NCBI GenBank assembly: GCA_031269245.1
Contig: JAISZL010000032.1
Coordinates: 20,153 to 84,152 of the forward strand
DNA length: 64,000 nt
From: Synergistaceae bacterium
Lineage (GTDB): Bacteria; Synergistota; Synergistia; Synergistales; Synergistaceae
Direction: 5' to 3'
Both the position numbers and the translations under genes were made by a program. The notes beneath the pieces were generated by a model. It did no database searches and was not told the DNA's origin. It was given only the letters and a program-made list of their open reading frames with translations. Shown here one piece after another: positions 32,662 through 42,182 of the stretch (position 1 is its first letter; each line of letters starts with the position of its first letter).

Positions 32662-35600
32662 CTATTTCCTGAGCCAGTACTGAATCACGTTCTGAGTCTC
32701 ATTTATATTGATCGGGCTGCCCGTGTCGGGGGGCTCCAGCACGAAGACACCCATGCTCTTCAAAAACTCGCTGCCCGGGGCCTCGAGGCCGACCTCCGCG
32801 TCATCCTCCGACATTTTGTCATAAGTCATAACTATGCGTTTCTTCCTCCCTATCGTGGAGAAGGTCAGCCCTGTTATCCTCGCGCCGTCCATCCTGGCGT
32901 ACTTGCCGCAGTCTCTCCAGTACGGAGCGCCGCTCGTCACGTCGACAGCGTACAGGCGAGCGTCGCCGGTGACGCGCGTGCCGCTCTCGCAGACATCAAT
33001 GTTCTCCCAATCGATGCTGCGCTCGACGAAGGTCGCGACATACAGTATTCCGTTCACTATAATCGGTTTGGCCGAGACGTACTCGTTCCCTCTCCCGTTT
33101 TCGCCGAGGAGCTTTATGTACCACCCCCGCTTTTCATCCGCGTCCGTGAGGACGCTCTCCCCGCCGTCGTGCGAGTTTAGGGGCTTCATGTCATTGCGGG
33201 TGTAGGGTTTGACCTGGCTCTCGTCGGCGGCGAACGCGAATATCATCTGTTCGGCGTTGCGCAGGAAACCACTCCCCGGAGACTCGTCCTCCTTCCTGAC
33301 TCGAACGTCGCTCGTTCCCCCGCCAAGCCAGAGGCGCCCATTGTGGCTGCCCGCCGCCAGGCCAAATGGCAGCGCCAGATTATCGGCCTTCGAACCAGCC
33401 TCGGACTCACTGCTCCACAGCGTCGCCAACGTCCGCACACTCCAGCTCGAAACGGGCTTTGGCTTTGTCCCGTCCCCATCCGTCTCCTCCAGGTCGACGC
33501 TGAATATACCGCCCCTGTTGTCAGAGGCGATGATCCTGCCCGCCAGGTACGCGCTGGCCCTGCTCCGCACCAGCGTCGGCTCGGACGTCATCATGCCCAT
33601 GTTCGGAGCCGGACCGGGAGTCTTCGTCCCAAGACCATGCTCGACGTCAGCCGAGTCAAACCCCTTCAGGAGTTCGCCGTTCATGGGGTCCAGTATCAGC
33701 AGCACCGCGCCCTCACCGCCGTTTTTGGCGAGGTCGATCCTGTTCTGCGCGCCCCCAGCGACAACCAGCACGTTCCTCGTCGCGCTGACTGACCCCGTGA
33801 CCCCCAAGGCGGGCTTCGGCGGGTTAAAGCCCAGCTTCATGAAATATGGGTCTCCTCCCTTTACGACGGTTGGCTCGGTTTGCCCTGACGTCATGGAGAG
33901 CGCGTAATCACCAATCCTCTCCCTGTACCACATGAACTCCGGACTGTCGCACTTGTCCGTGTTGAGCATGTAGAACCCGCTGCCGCCCCGCCCGAGTCCC
34001 CCCAGGAGGTACGTCCCCCACGATCCGCCGTCAGGGCTGCCAAAGCTTCTCTTGATGAGCGGGCCGTCCAGGGTATACAACGGAACGGAGCGCGGCAGAG
34101 CGATGCCCTTGCCCTCCGCCCCGGACACGTCGATCCACTGAAGCTCGCCGCTGGACCTCTTCCGCGTTTTGAACGCCGCAAGCCGGTACGGCAGCAGCAT
34201 GGGCGGCGGTAATATCGCGCGCTCCTCGTTGCCGCTCGCCGGGTCGATCACGTGCAATATCCCGTCGTTCGTCTGCGCGTATATGCGCGGGCGGCTCGGC
34301 TGGAGGCCGTTCGCCCAGTCGCGGTAGCCGGGCAGCGAGTCCGCCGGCTGAGGGTTGTCGACATAGACTATCCCTCCCTGGCCCACGTCGGCGAACATGC
34401 TCGACCTCGGGTAACCCTTCCCATCCGAGTACGAGTAGTCGAAACCCTCCAGCCAGTCGAACATGGCCCTCTCCGGGGCATGTACGGAGAAGGAGTCGTC
34501 CGTGGGCATGTTCGCGTCGCTCAACCTCTCCGGCGTGAGACCGGACATCCTTTTAAAAGCGTCATCCGGCGTCAAATCCCTCAAGCCATCCCCGCTCCAG
34601 TACTCTATTTTTCGCTTGATATTATCGTCGCGTTTTTCCGCGATATTTTTATGCAGTTCCCATCTCTTTGAGGCACTCAAACCGCCATCCTCGTCCTCCG
34701 AGACGGCGAAACGCGTCAGATATCCCTCCCACTGATTGTTCCTGCGGATGCGGAGCTTCGAGACGTAGTAGCTGAACGAGTCCTCGGCTTCATCGAGCCC
34801 GCTCACCGACGGACTTTCGACGATGGCGCCGCTCGAGGGCTGCTCCTCTCGCTCATCGATCATCGTCAGCGCCTCTCTGAGCGACATCATGAGGGATTCA
34901 ACGTCGGTGGCGAAGTACGGCCTTACGGTCGAACTCTCGTCGTCCGGGTCGTCCCCCTGCCCCGCGCGGGCCATTCTGACGAGGTTCTTCCTCATCCGCA
35001 TGACCTCCTCCTTTACCTGCTCGTTACCGGCTACGTCCGGGTTGTTCTCGTCCGCCACTATCCCTATGACGAGCGTTCGTATCGGGTGCTGCAGCCTGCC
35101 CTGTTTGAGAATCCTGACGCCGCCGCTTTTTTCCAGCATGGTTACGTCGTTGTTCTCCGCGTAGTCGTAGAGGTTCTTTATCGCGTCGGCGACCCTGTAC
35201 GAGTACTCCCCATCGCCCGTCCTGGCCTCCGAACCGGACGCGATCAGGATAACCCAGTTCTTCTCGCAGGCGTTCCTGATGGGGAACGACACGTCGTCGA
35301 GATCATCCGTGGAGATGGTCGAGCTCTTATTCGAGTCGTAAATTCCGGACCTCCCGTATTTTTTGCCGTTGATAGCGAACGGCCCAACGTGCGACGCGCC
35401 GGATCTGGCGTGCCCGTGACCCGCCGCATGAGGATACATTACGTTGTCGTAGTCGTTCCCCGTGAAGGAATAACCGATCATGGGCGAGAAGAAGTCTATG
35501 ACCGACCCGGCGGCCTCGCCCGACCCCGCGTTGAAGAATGCCTTCGGGAAGCCGGACACGTCGAGTTCGGAGCTGAATCGCCTGAAGTCGTACATGTAAT

Positions 35601-37503
35601 TTATATCCTGGTCCTTCTTCGAGTACCAGACGAAACCGTTCTCGTGCATGTACTCCCTGTTGAGATTGAGCGGTTTGCCCGTCGACTTGTCGTTCACCCT
35701 CGGGTCAGGGAATATGGCCTGCGGGAGAGCGAACTGCCCCGCTATGCCGATCTCCGGGTCCCTGTAGAAGTGAAACTGCTTCCGCCTGTCCAGCCCGAAG
35801 CCATCCCTGAGCCTGGTCACCAGTCCATAGGTGGCTAAATCCAAGCCGGTGGTCTTCGTCACACCGGCACTTTTTATGTCGGCTACGCCGTTTATCCACA
35901 TTCTGAACTTGTCGGCGTGGCTCATCGTCACGCCTCCCTTCGTCCATATGTCGTCATACTCCCTGATAGGGAGCCAGAGGGAGGCCCTGTTCATCAGCTT
36001 GTAGAGCGGCCTGTCGAACTGTTCGCCGTGGAGGGGGTAGCTGGACGGGACGTTTTTGGAGGGGTAATCCCAGTGCGGTGACCACCACCCGTCCGGCTCG
36101 GTGCCGTCTCTGTTGACGGTCAGGTACGTGCTCTGCACCTTCAGGTTGTTCCATATCGGGTAATACTGCCCGTGCACGGCGCTCATGGTCTCGAGCTCGC
36201 CCGTTATCGATCCCTCCATGACCCCGTTCTCGTATCTGACACGTTTTTTCTCGGGGTCATTCAGCAGAGCCTCCAAATGCTTGTCGGGGTGGTTCGCGTA
36301 GCTGTTGCCATCTTTGTCGAAGAAGCTCAGGGTATATATGTTGGAACCGAACGGGGCGACCTTGAACACGCCGTTTTTGTCCGGGCGGTTGAGCAGGACC
36401 GAGGAGTGCGTCACCGAATTCGTGCCCAATTCGGTGTTCGCGGGGGACAGGAACGTAGTCGCCATGCCAAACCGTATATTCTTGAACAAGCTCTTATCCC
36501 GCAACAGGTTCCACAGTACCAGCTTCGTCTGGTACATCCTGCTGTCGTTCGGCACCAGCTTGGCATCCGAGGGGGCATTGCGCCCCCCCTCCTCGCTCCA
36601 GTACCGCGGGTCCTCGTAGACGAGCGCATACGGATACGGTTTCGCGCCGGCGGTATATCCCTTGTAGTCGTAATACTTCACGATCTCGTTGCCGTTGTAC
36701 CGTATGCCGCTATTGACCGCAACGATCGCCCCGGTTTTGGGGTTCTGCACCGCTCCGATATATCCCGGGCTGAGGGACCCGGTGGCGCCATAGTGATGAC
36801 TCCAGGAACTGAACGCGCTGTCCGCGATTAATGAGGATTCATCTCCCGCGGGCTTGTTATATGTCTCGTCGGAAGGCTGCAGCGTGTTAAACGGCGCAAT
36901 GTCAGGGGCTTTGTCGAAGCTCACCTCCAGCGGGTAGCTTTGCTCCCTGTAGATGCCGCTCAGGGCGTTGTTCTCGTCCAGGAACGGGAAGTAATAGTTG
37001 CCCTCGTTCAGCTCGATGTCCTCCGACAGGCTGCGGCCCTTGACAAAGTTGTTGGCGGCGTCGCGGTCGCGCCCATAGATGTTGCGTTCGGGGCGCACGT
37101 TCTTCCCGCTCCATGCGACTGGCAGCGCGCCCATGCCAAACGTGGCGTCCTTCATCATCCTGTTGATGTCGTATATCGTGTATTCGTACTTCTTCCTCGT
37201 GTTTCCCCAGTGCGCAGCCTCCCTGAAGCTGTCGTCCCAACCGCTGACCATCGCCACCTGCGGCAGGACGCCCTTTGGCGTGAAGCTCATTATCGACGTA
37301 GCCTCAATGAGGAACAGGACGTTCGACTTCCTTTGGTTCGAGACCATGCCGTCGACGTCGTCCCACGCCACCGAATCCTTGGGGATTGGGGGAACACTAA
37401 GGGAATACACCGATTCATCCGCCGCCGCCATCCCGGATATGAACAGGGCAAGAGTCAATATCGCGGTCAATCTCTCAAAAAGTTTTTTCGCGCCGTGTTT
37501 CAC
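32662..37503 (-). CDS. PilY1-like type IV pilus-associated exported protein
   Basis: GTG 37503 with GGCGGGGA 5 nt upstream is preferred over the track's 37521, giving 1613 residues. A signal peptide (RLTAILTLALFISGMAAA) is followed by SNVLFLIEATSIMSFTP. That segment occupies the place of the von Willebrand A strand and MIDAS loop (NVL-ILDNSGSM) of PilY1, but the metal motif DxSxS is not kept. A long Tyr/Asn/Gly-rich region follows. From about residue 1050 there is a PilC/PilY1-type beta-propeller (RPRIYAQTNDGILHVIDPASG, SWGTYLLGGLGRGG, FSVDLEETDGDG). PilY1 sits at the pilus tip or surface and acts in adhesion and retraction control. No minor pilins accompany it here; the prepilin peptidase is at 4.5-5.3 kb. 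Confidence 0.85.
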   Translation of the reverse strand: MKHGAKKLFERLTAILTLALFISGMAAADESVYSLSVPPIPKDSVAWDDVDGMVSNQRKSNVLFLIEATSIMSFTPKGVLPQVAMVSGWDDSFREAAHWGNTRKKYEYTIYDINRMMKDATFGMGALPVAWSGKNVRPERNIYGRDRDAANNFVKGRSLSEDIELNEGNYYFPFLDENNALSGIYREQSYPLEVSFDKAPDIAPFNTLQPSDETYNKPAGDESSLIADSAFSSWSHHYGATGSLSPGYIGAVQNPKTGAIVAVNSGIRYNGNEIVKYYDYKGYTAGAKPYPYALVYEDPRYWSEEGGRNAPSDAKLVPNDSRMYQTKLVLWNLLRDKSLFKNIRFGMATTFLSPANTELGTNSVTHSSVLLNRPDKNGVFKVAPFGSNIYTLSFFDKDGNSYANHPDKHLEALLNDPEKKRVRYENGVMEGSITGELETMSAVHGQYYPIWNNLKVQSTYLTVNRDGTEPDGWWSPHWDYPSKNVPSSYPLHGEQFDRPLYKLMNRASLWLPIREYDDIWTKGGVTMSHADKFRMWINGVADIKSAGVTKTTGLDLATYGLVTRLRDGFGLDRRKQFHFYRDPEIGIAGQFALPQAIFPDPRVNDKSTGKPLNLNREYMHENGFVWYSKKDQDINYMYDFRRFSSELDVSGFPKAFFNAGSGEAAGSVIDFFSPMIGYSFTGNDYDNVMYPHAAGHGHARSGASHVGPFAINGKKYGRSGIYDSNKSSTISTDDLDDVSFPIRNACEKNWVILIASGSEARTGDGEYSYRVADAIKNLYDYAENNDVTMLEKSGGVRILKQGRLQHPIRTLVIGIVADENNPDVAGNEQVKEEVMRMRKNLVRMARAGQGDDPDDESSTVRPYFATDVESLMMSLREALTMIDEREEQPSSGAIVESPSVSGLDEAEDSFSYYVSKLRIRRNNQWEGYLTRFAVSEDEDGGLSASKRWELHKNIAEKRDDNIKRKIEYWSGDGLRDLTPDDAFKRMSGLTPERLSDANMPTDDSFSVHAPERAMFDWLEGFDYSYSDGKGYPRSSMFADVGQGGIVYVDNPQPADSLPGYRDWANGLQPSRPRIYAQTNDGILHVIDPASGNEERAILPPPMLLPYRLAAFKTRKRSSGELQWIDVSGAEGKGIALPRSVPLYTLDGPLIKRSFGSPDGGSWGTYLLGGLGRGGSGFYMLNTDKCDSPEFMWYRERIGDYALSMTSGQTEPTVVKGGDPYFMKLGFNPPKPALGVTGSVSATRNVLVVAGGAQNRIDLAKNGGEGAVLLILDPMNGELLKGFDSADVEHGLGTKTPGPAPNMGMMTSEPTLVRSRASAYLAGRIIASDNRGGIFSVDLEETDGDGTKPKPVSSWSVRTLATLWSSESEAGSKADNLALPFGLAAGSHNGRLWLGGGTSDVRVRKEDESPGSGFLRNAEQMIFAFAADESQVKPYTRNDMKPLNSHDGGESVLTDADEKRGWYIKLLGENGRGNEYVSAKPIIVNGILYVATFVERSIDWENIDVCESGTRVTGDARLYAVDVTSGAPYWRDCGKYARMDGARITGLTFSTIGRKKRIVMTYDKMSEDDAEVGLEAPGSEFLKSMGVFVLEPPDTGSPININETQNVIQYWLRK

Positions 37504-37883
37504 AAAATCCCCGCCTTTCACTTACTTTAAACACTTATCACTAAAATACCTAGTAATAGATCGGTGTTTTACGCAAAAAGGCTAACAATCAAAGGGGATG
37601 CGCGCATCGGGGAAAATGCCTATTATTTATAGGTATAGCAGCATATATTTATTAAAATACTATTTATGTTATACCAAATATTCATAGTAATATTTAATAT
37701 ATATGGAGTTTGAGTGTCGCGCGGTGAATGAATTGACGTAAAGGAGCAGAGCGGCTGGTTACTCGGAGTCCTCGAAAAAGAACGTTACCGGGAAACCGCA
37801 AACTCAATTCACAATAGCAAGAATAAACCTTTCCTGTGTTTTTTACAGGTGACGTGCTATTTGGCGCTTACATGATTTATACT
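37504..37883. other. AT-rich intergenic region upstream of PilY1-like gene
   Basis: No supported gene. Contains AT-rich runs near 37620-37710 likely to hold the PilY1 promoter on the minus strand, and a small hairpin CCTGTgttttttACAGG near 37833-37849. Confidence 0.45.
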
Positions 37884-37991
37884 CATATCAATTTGAAATC
37901 AAAAGCCTGAAGGGTGGAGCGTTAAAACCAGTTTGGAGGACCTCGAGAGCCGCATCAAAAACAGCCTGTTGATCGCGAATTGGTATCAACA
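37884..37991 (+). repeat. Intergenic repeat element, copy B
   Basis: It begins CATATCAATTTGAAATCAAAAGCCTGAAGGG and ends TTGATCGCGAATTGGTATCAAC. The first 12 bases and the reverse complement of the last 12 match at 9-10 positions, so the ends are inverted repeats. It is the best-preserved copy and lies directly upstream of the FMN reductase gene. Confidence 0.88.
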
Positions 37992-38022
37992 GACGCGTCT
38001 GAAAAACGGGAGGTAATGTCAA

Positions 38023-38700
38023 GTGAAAGTGACGGCATTCAATGGCAGCCCTCGCTGCCAGAACAGCAATACTAACGTAATCGCGGAAACATTTTTGGAA
38101 GGAGCGGCGGCGAGCGGCGCTGAAACGCAAAACATCTTTTTGTTCAACAAAAAAATCAAGCATTGCACAGGCTGTTTCACTTGTTGGTTTAAGACGCCTG
38201 GGCGGTGTGTCCAGGACGATGAGATGGAAGATTTGCTGGGATTGTATAGAACCTCCGACATTGTGTGCTTCGCGACGCCGGTCTATACGTGGAATATGAC
38301 CGCTTGTCTGAAAAATTTTCTTGACAGGTTGATTCCCCTGAAATGTCCGGCTGTAGTTTCGGGAAACGGTCATTATGATATGCAAAACTCACTTAGAAGA
38401 ATGCCGGACGTGGTCATTATCTCAAACGCCGGATTTCCGGGCGGCGGCAATTTTACAACGATGAGAGAAGTGATGAAAACCGCGTCCCCGATTTTAGAAG
38501 TTTACCGAAATTGCGGCATGTTGCTTCAAAACAAGTCAGATATTGCGCGTGAGAAAGCAAAGAAATACCTTGCGTTTGTGAAACAGGCAGGGCTTGAAAT
38601 CAGCAGCGCAGGCAAGGTATCCCAAAAAGTAATTGATGGTTTGAACATGGAACTTATGCCTGACGCTGAATACATAAAATTCATTTCAGGCAAAGCGTGA
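38023..38700 (+). CDS. NADPH-dependent FMN reductase / flavodoxin-fold protein
   Basis: 225 residues; GTG start after GGGAGG at 8 nt. Flavodoxin-like fold: the phosphate loop FNGSPRCQNSNT at the N-terminus, then FATPVYTWNMTACLKNFLDRL for the flavin isoalloxazine site. A cysteine set HCTGCFTCW...GRCVQDDEM is typical of iron-sulfur flavoprotein relatives and multimeric flavodoxins in anaerobes. It probably reduces quinones, nitro compounds or metal complexes with NAD(P)H. Codons are clearly less GC-rich than in neighbours. With a repeat element just upstream, this suggests acquisition by transfer. Confidence 0.88.
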   Translation: MKVTAFNGSPRCQNSNTNVIAETFLEGAAASGAETQNIFLFNKKIKHCTGCFTCWFKTPGRCVQDDEMEDLLGLYRTSDIVCFATPVYTWNMTACLKNFLDRLIPLKCPAVVSGNGHYDMQNSLRRMPDVVIISNAGFPGGGNFTTMREVMKTASPILEVYRNCGMLLQNKSDIAREKAKKYLAFVKQAGLEISSAGKVSQKVIDGLNMELMPDAEYIKFISGKA

Positions 38701-38703
38701 CGT

Positions 38704-38728
38704 GCCGGAGGCGGACGCCGCCTCCGGC
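38704..38728 (+). terminator. Hairpin after FMN reductase gene
   Basis: GCCGGAGGCG gacgc CGCCTCCGGC, a perfect 10-bp stem beginning 3 bp after the stop. No U-tract follows, so it may stabilise the 3' end rather than terminate alone. Confidence 0.5.
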
Positions 38729-38963
38729 GCGTTAAGGGCATCGGCGTCTGCCCTATAACTATACCCTATTGTACCACCAACCGCGCTGTGCGACATACTC
38801 TTCCGGCACAATCTTGGCATTAGACCACTACGCGCTCTTGCTCATAAGAAAGCGCGGACATCCTCGTCTTTGACGGATAGCAATCCGAGGTAATGAGACC
38901 CCGACAATTTTCCAGACGCCGTCTGGATTTGATAAGCTACAGATGCCAACAATTAAGGCTATT
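38729..38963. other. Intergenic region between convergent FMN reductase and ribF
   Basis: No intact gene. On the minus strand a short frame (NAKIVPEEYVAQRGWWYNRV, stop) looks protein-like and could be the tail of a lost gene, but no start exists and I cannot identify it. Confidence 0.35.
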
Positions 38964-39884
38964 TTACACCTGCGGCCGGACGGCCTCGAGTTTCTCGAAG
39001 AGGGGTTTGTGGAGAAGCAGCGCGTCTTCGGCCGCCTGGGCCGCGATGTTTGCGTCCCTGGCAATCTGTTCCGCCAAGTCGCCGGTGTTCTCGAATCGCC
39101 GCTCCGGCCTTATGAAATCCAAGAGAAAGATCGACAGGTCTTTGCCGTAAAGATCCCCTCTGTAGTCGGTCAGATTTATCTCGAAGCTCGTGCGCTCCAC
39201 GTCGCCAAACGTGGGGTTCTTGCCGATGTTAGCCGCTCCGGCGCGCAGTTTTCCGCCGACTGAGACGAGGGTGGCGTACACGCCGCCCGCAGGCTCTATC
39301 TTCTCAGACACCAACTCCACGTTAGCCGTCGGGAAGCCCAGCGCCCTCCCCCTGCCCTTGCCGCGAACAACCCCGCTCATGTAAAAAAAGGGATACCCCA
39401 GCATCTCCCACGCGCGCCTCATCTCCCCCAGGGCGACGGCGCGCCTTATCGCGGTGCTGCTTATCAGAGCGCGGTCGTCGGTCGACAAGTCCGGAACTAT
39501 TTCGACGGACCATCCTCGCCCGGCACACTCGTTTCGTAGCAGCTCGCACGTGCCGGAGCGGTTCCTGCCGAATCGGAAGTCCTCCCCCACCACGACGCCC
39601 GTCACCCCAAACTCTCGGGAGATCAGGTTGAGAAAATCACTTGGCGCCATGTCAGCAGTCTCCCGAGTGAAATTGATCCTCCGCACCTCGGGCACGGAGA
39701 AAAATTTTTCGAGCGCGGACTGCTCCCGTATCGTGAAGAGCGCTTTGAAATCCCCGGAGCCCAGCACAACGTCAGGATGGCTGCTGAACGTCACCACCCC
39801 CCACTTGCCTCCGGCGGCGGCCCTCTTCAACAGCTCCTGGTGTCCCCTGTGAAAACCGTCGAAGGCACCTATGGCGGCTATCAT
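38964..39884 (-). CDS. ribF: Bifunctional riboflavin kinase / FAD synthetase
   Basis: 306 residues. N-terminal FAD synthetase (nucleotidyltransferase) domain: AIGAFDGFHRGHQELLKRA, VVGEDFRFGRNRSGT and the SSTAIRRAV motif. The C-terminal flavokinase domain starts at about 185: VVRGKGRGRALGFPTANV, GGVYATLV, FEINLTDYRGDLYG. It converts riboflavin to FMN and FAD. The start overlaps the truB stop by 4 bp. It is last in the rimP operon, as in many Gram-positive bacteria, and downstream of none of the rib biosynthesis genes, which lie 18 kb away. Confidence 0.97.
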   Translation of the reverse strand: MIAAIGAFDGFHRGHQELLKRAAAGGKWGVVTFSSHPDVVLGSGDFKALFTIREQSALEKFFSVPEVRRINFTRETADMAPSDFLNLISREFGVTGVVVGEDFRFGRNRSGTCELLRNECAGRGWSVEIVPDLSTDDRALISSTAIRRAVALGEMRRAWEMLGYPFFYMSGVVRGKGRGRALGFPTANVELVSEKIEPAGGVYATLVSVGGKLRAGAANIGKNPTFGDVERTSFEINLTDYRGDLYGKDLSIFLLDFIRPERRFENTGDLAEQIARDANIAAQAAEDALLLHKPLFEKLEAVRPQV

Positions 39885-40852
39885 ACGGCGTTCCCCCCGC
39901 CAGGCGCTTCGGCTGGATCGGGCTCGGGTGTCCCGGGCATTTGAATGTTTACTTCAGGCGTCAACGATGCGTTCCCCCCCAACGCCTCCAGCCTCGCCAC
40001 GGAGAGCAGCGAGCCGGAGGTTATCACGGCCATGCCGCGAGGGGACGACTCGCCGTGCGTCCTGCGGACGGCCCGGGATAGGGGAACCGCCCTCCCGTTC
40101 GACATCAGAGACGCATCCTCGTCCGACACGGCGTAGCCGGGGAGAAAATTTTCCATGGTTGAGACGGGCATGACGCTGGAGAGGAGTTTTTCGCGCGAAA
40201 CCGAAAAATCCACTCCGGGGTCGAGCGAGCGGGAGAGCGAAAAATACCCCACCCGCTCCCTGCGCAGCGCCGCTATGTGAGCCCCGCACCCGAGCGCCCG
40301 CCCCAGGTCGCTCGCCAGCGAGCGTATGTAGGTGCCCTTGCCGCACTTGACCGCGATTGAAAACTCTCCGTCCCCCGAAATGGCGCTCCCGCGGCGCGCG
40401 CTCTCTATGAAGACCGCCTTGGGTCCGAGGTTCGGGTCCCCTCCCTTTCGAAATAGTTCGTGCGCCCGGCGCCCACGCACATGCACGGCGGAGACCTTCG
40501 GAGGCGTCTGAAGCCTCCAGCCTAGAAACGAGAGCATCGCCCTGTCTATATCCGCCTCGCTCACACCGCTCCAGTCACCGGAGCCGACCGTCTCGCCCGT
40601 GTAGTCACAGGTGGACGTCTCGGTTCCGAGCTTGACGACAGCGGAGTATGTCTTAGGCATCAGCATTATGAGGTTGCTGAGCCTCGTAGCCCCGCCCAGC
40701 AGGAGAATGAGCAATCCCGAGGCGGACGAGTCGAGCGTCCCCCCATGCCCGACTTTGCCGCCTCGGCCGATTATTTTTTTAGCGAGCTCGACGCAGGACG
40801 AGCTTCTGAGGCCCACGGGTTTATTGATTGGCAGAAAACCTTGCGGAAGCAT
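39881..40852 (-). CDS. truB: tRNA pseudouridine(55) synthase
   Basis: 323 residues from ATG 40852 (MLPQGFLPINKPVGLRSS); the longer track start lies inside nrnA. Catalytic Asp in KVGHGGTLDSSASGLL, the Tyr motif KTYSAVVKLGTETSTCDYTG, and KCGKGTYIRSLASDLG. It makes pseudouridine 55 in the T loop of all tRNAs. It overlaps the end of nrnA by 32 bp and ribF by 4 bp. The C-terminal tail beyond about 300 (Pro/Glu/Gly-rich) looks unstructured. Confidence 0.96.
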   Translation of the reverse strand: MLPQGFLPINKPVGLRSSSCVELAKKIIGRGGKVGHGGTLDSSASGLLILLLGGATRLSNLIMLMPKTYSAVVKLGTETSTCDYTGETVGSGDWSGVSEADIDRAMLSFLGWRLQTPPKVSAVHVRGRRAHELFRKGGDPNLGPKAVFIESARRGSAISGDGEFSIAVKCGKGTYIRSLASDLGRALGCGAHIAALRRERVGYFSLSRSLDPGVDFSVSREKLLSSVMPVSTMENFLPGYAVSDEDASLMSNGRAVPLSRAVRRTHGESSPRGMAVITSGSLLSVARLEALGGNASLTPEVNIQMPGTPEPDPAEAPGGGNAV

Positions 40853-41822
40853 GTTTTTCCATATTGCCGCGAATGGCATCGAGGGCATCCGAGATGGGGA
40901 GCTGAAGAGTACAGCCCGACGCCAAGTCGTGCCCCCCTCCTCCAAAGGAACCAGCGACGGCGCGGGCGTTGAAAGGGGCCCTGGCCCTCAAGCTGACGCG
41001 AACCTCGCGCTCGTCCGACCAGCCTATGCCCTCGCTGCAGAGCGCGGCCAGCCGCACACCTTTTATCCGAAGCAGGAAGTTCACGAGGTTCTCGGTGTCC
41101 TGGCGAGTCGTGCCGGTCCCCTCGAAGTCCTCCAACGTGATCCAGCACAGAGCGCACACCCCGCGCGCGAACGTCTCCGCACGCGATATCGCCCTCCCCC
41201 AAAGCCGGAGCGCGCCGACGGAGAGGTTCGAGTCGAGCTTTTCGGCAATGTCGTTGGGCGATGCGCCGGCGTTCAAGAGTTTCATCGCGCACTCGTGGCT
41301 CTTCAGCGTCGTAGAGGGAAAGCTGAAGCTCCCGTTGTCCGAAACTATGGCCGCATAGAGCGCCGTGGCCTCGTCCGGGTCTATCCCCCACCGCGACTGG
41401 AAGAGCAGTTCCGTGACCATCTCGCCCGTGGCGGATGCCGCCGGGTCCACCCAGTTGACGAGCCCGTACTCCTCGTTATCAATATGATGATCTATATTGA
41501 CGATGAGGCACTCAAGGGCCCCGCCCAGCAACCCCGGGACCGACCGCGCGGCGTTGCTCGTGTCGATGCATATAGCTACACCGCCCGTCCCAGGAAATCC
41601 GTCTGGAAGACAGCGCATCGTTACGACGGGCGCGATATTCTGAAGAAACGCGTATCGCTCGGGGCATTGGTCGGGACATCCAAGCAGGACCCTCTTCGAC
41701 ATCCTACCCCCGAAATGCGCCAGAGCCACCGCGCACCCCAAGGTGTCTCCATCGGGTTTTTCATGGGTCAGAACGAGCCAGTTGTCGGCATTTTCGATTA
41801 TGTTCAGGATTTTTTCTATCAT
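40821..41822 (-). CDS. nrnA: DHH-DHHA1 phosphoesterase, NrnA-like nanoRNase/pAp phosphatase
   Basis: 333 residues. DHH motifs: HEKPDGDTLGCAVAL, CIDTSNAARS, VNIDHHIDN, AAIVSDNGSF. The DHHA1 substrate-binding motif is GSFGGGGHDLASGC near residue 300. It degrades very short RNAs and dephosphorylates 3'-phosphoadenosine-5'-phosphate. The ATG immediately follows the rbfA TAG. The place between rbfA and truB is conserved in Gram-positive bacteria. Confidence 0.95.
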   Translation of the reverse strand: MIEKILNIIENADNWLVLTHEKPDGDTLGCAVALAHFGGRMSKRVLLGCPDQCPERYAFLQNIAPVVTMRCLPDGFPGTGGVAICIDTSNAARSVPGLLGGALECLIVNIDHHIDNEEYGLVNWVDPAASATGEMVTELLFQSRWGIDPDEATALYAAIVSDNGSFSFPSTTLKSHECAMKLLNAGASPNDIAEKLDSNLSVGALRLWGRAISRAETFARGVCALCWITLEDFEGTGTTRQDTENLVNFLLRIKGVRLAALCSEGIGWSDEREVRVSLRARAPFNARAVAGSFGGGGHDLASGCTLQLPISDALDAIRGNMEKHASARFSANQ

Positions 41823-42182
41823 CTACCGCCGTTTGGCATTATCCTCCTCGATCACTCTGTCTATCAGCTCGTCGATAGACCTCGCCTTGCGCTCGGAATC
41901 GTCGAACACGAAACGAAGCTCAGGTATCTGCCTTATGTGCATCTCGCGGCCCAGAAGTCCTCTGACCTGTCCGCTCGACGCCTCCAGAGCGGACAGGACA
42001 CCTTTTTTCTTCGAATCGTCCAGCAACGTGAAATAGACCTTCGCGCAACTCAGGTCGCGCGAACAATCCACGTGGGTCAAAACAGCCTCCTTGACGCCCT
42101 CATCTTTGATCCTGTTAGCCAGAATGTCCGCTATGAGCCGCAAAAATTCCTTGTTGAGCCGTTCTATTCTAAAAGTCACCAT
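41823..42182 (-). CDS. rbfA: Ribosome-binding factor A
   Basis: 119 residues from ATG 42182 (MVTFRIERLNKEFLRLIADIL); the track ORF extends upstream in noncoding frame. KH-like fold: ILANRIKDEGVKEAVLTHVDCSRDLSCAKVYFTLL and RQIPELRFVFDDS near the end. It binds immature 30S subunits for 16S 5' end maturation. It overlaps the DUF503 gene by 14 bp. Confidence 0.95.
   Translation of the reverse strand: MVTFRIERLNKEFLRLIADILANRIKDEGVKEAVLTHVDCSRDLSCAKVYFTLLDDSKKKGVLSALEASSGQVRGLLGREMHIRQIPELRFVFDDSERKARSIDELIDRVIEEDNAKRR

Noticed and set aside
38740-38900. Protein-like fragment NAKIVPEEYVAQRGWWYNRV on the minus strand
   Set aside because: No start, interrupted by stops upstream, and no family I can name; may be a gene tail but evidence is insufficient.
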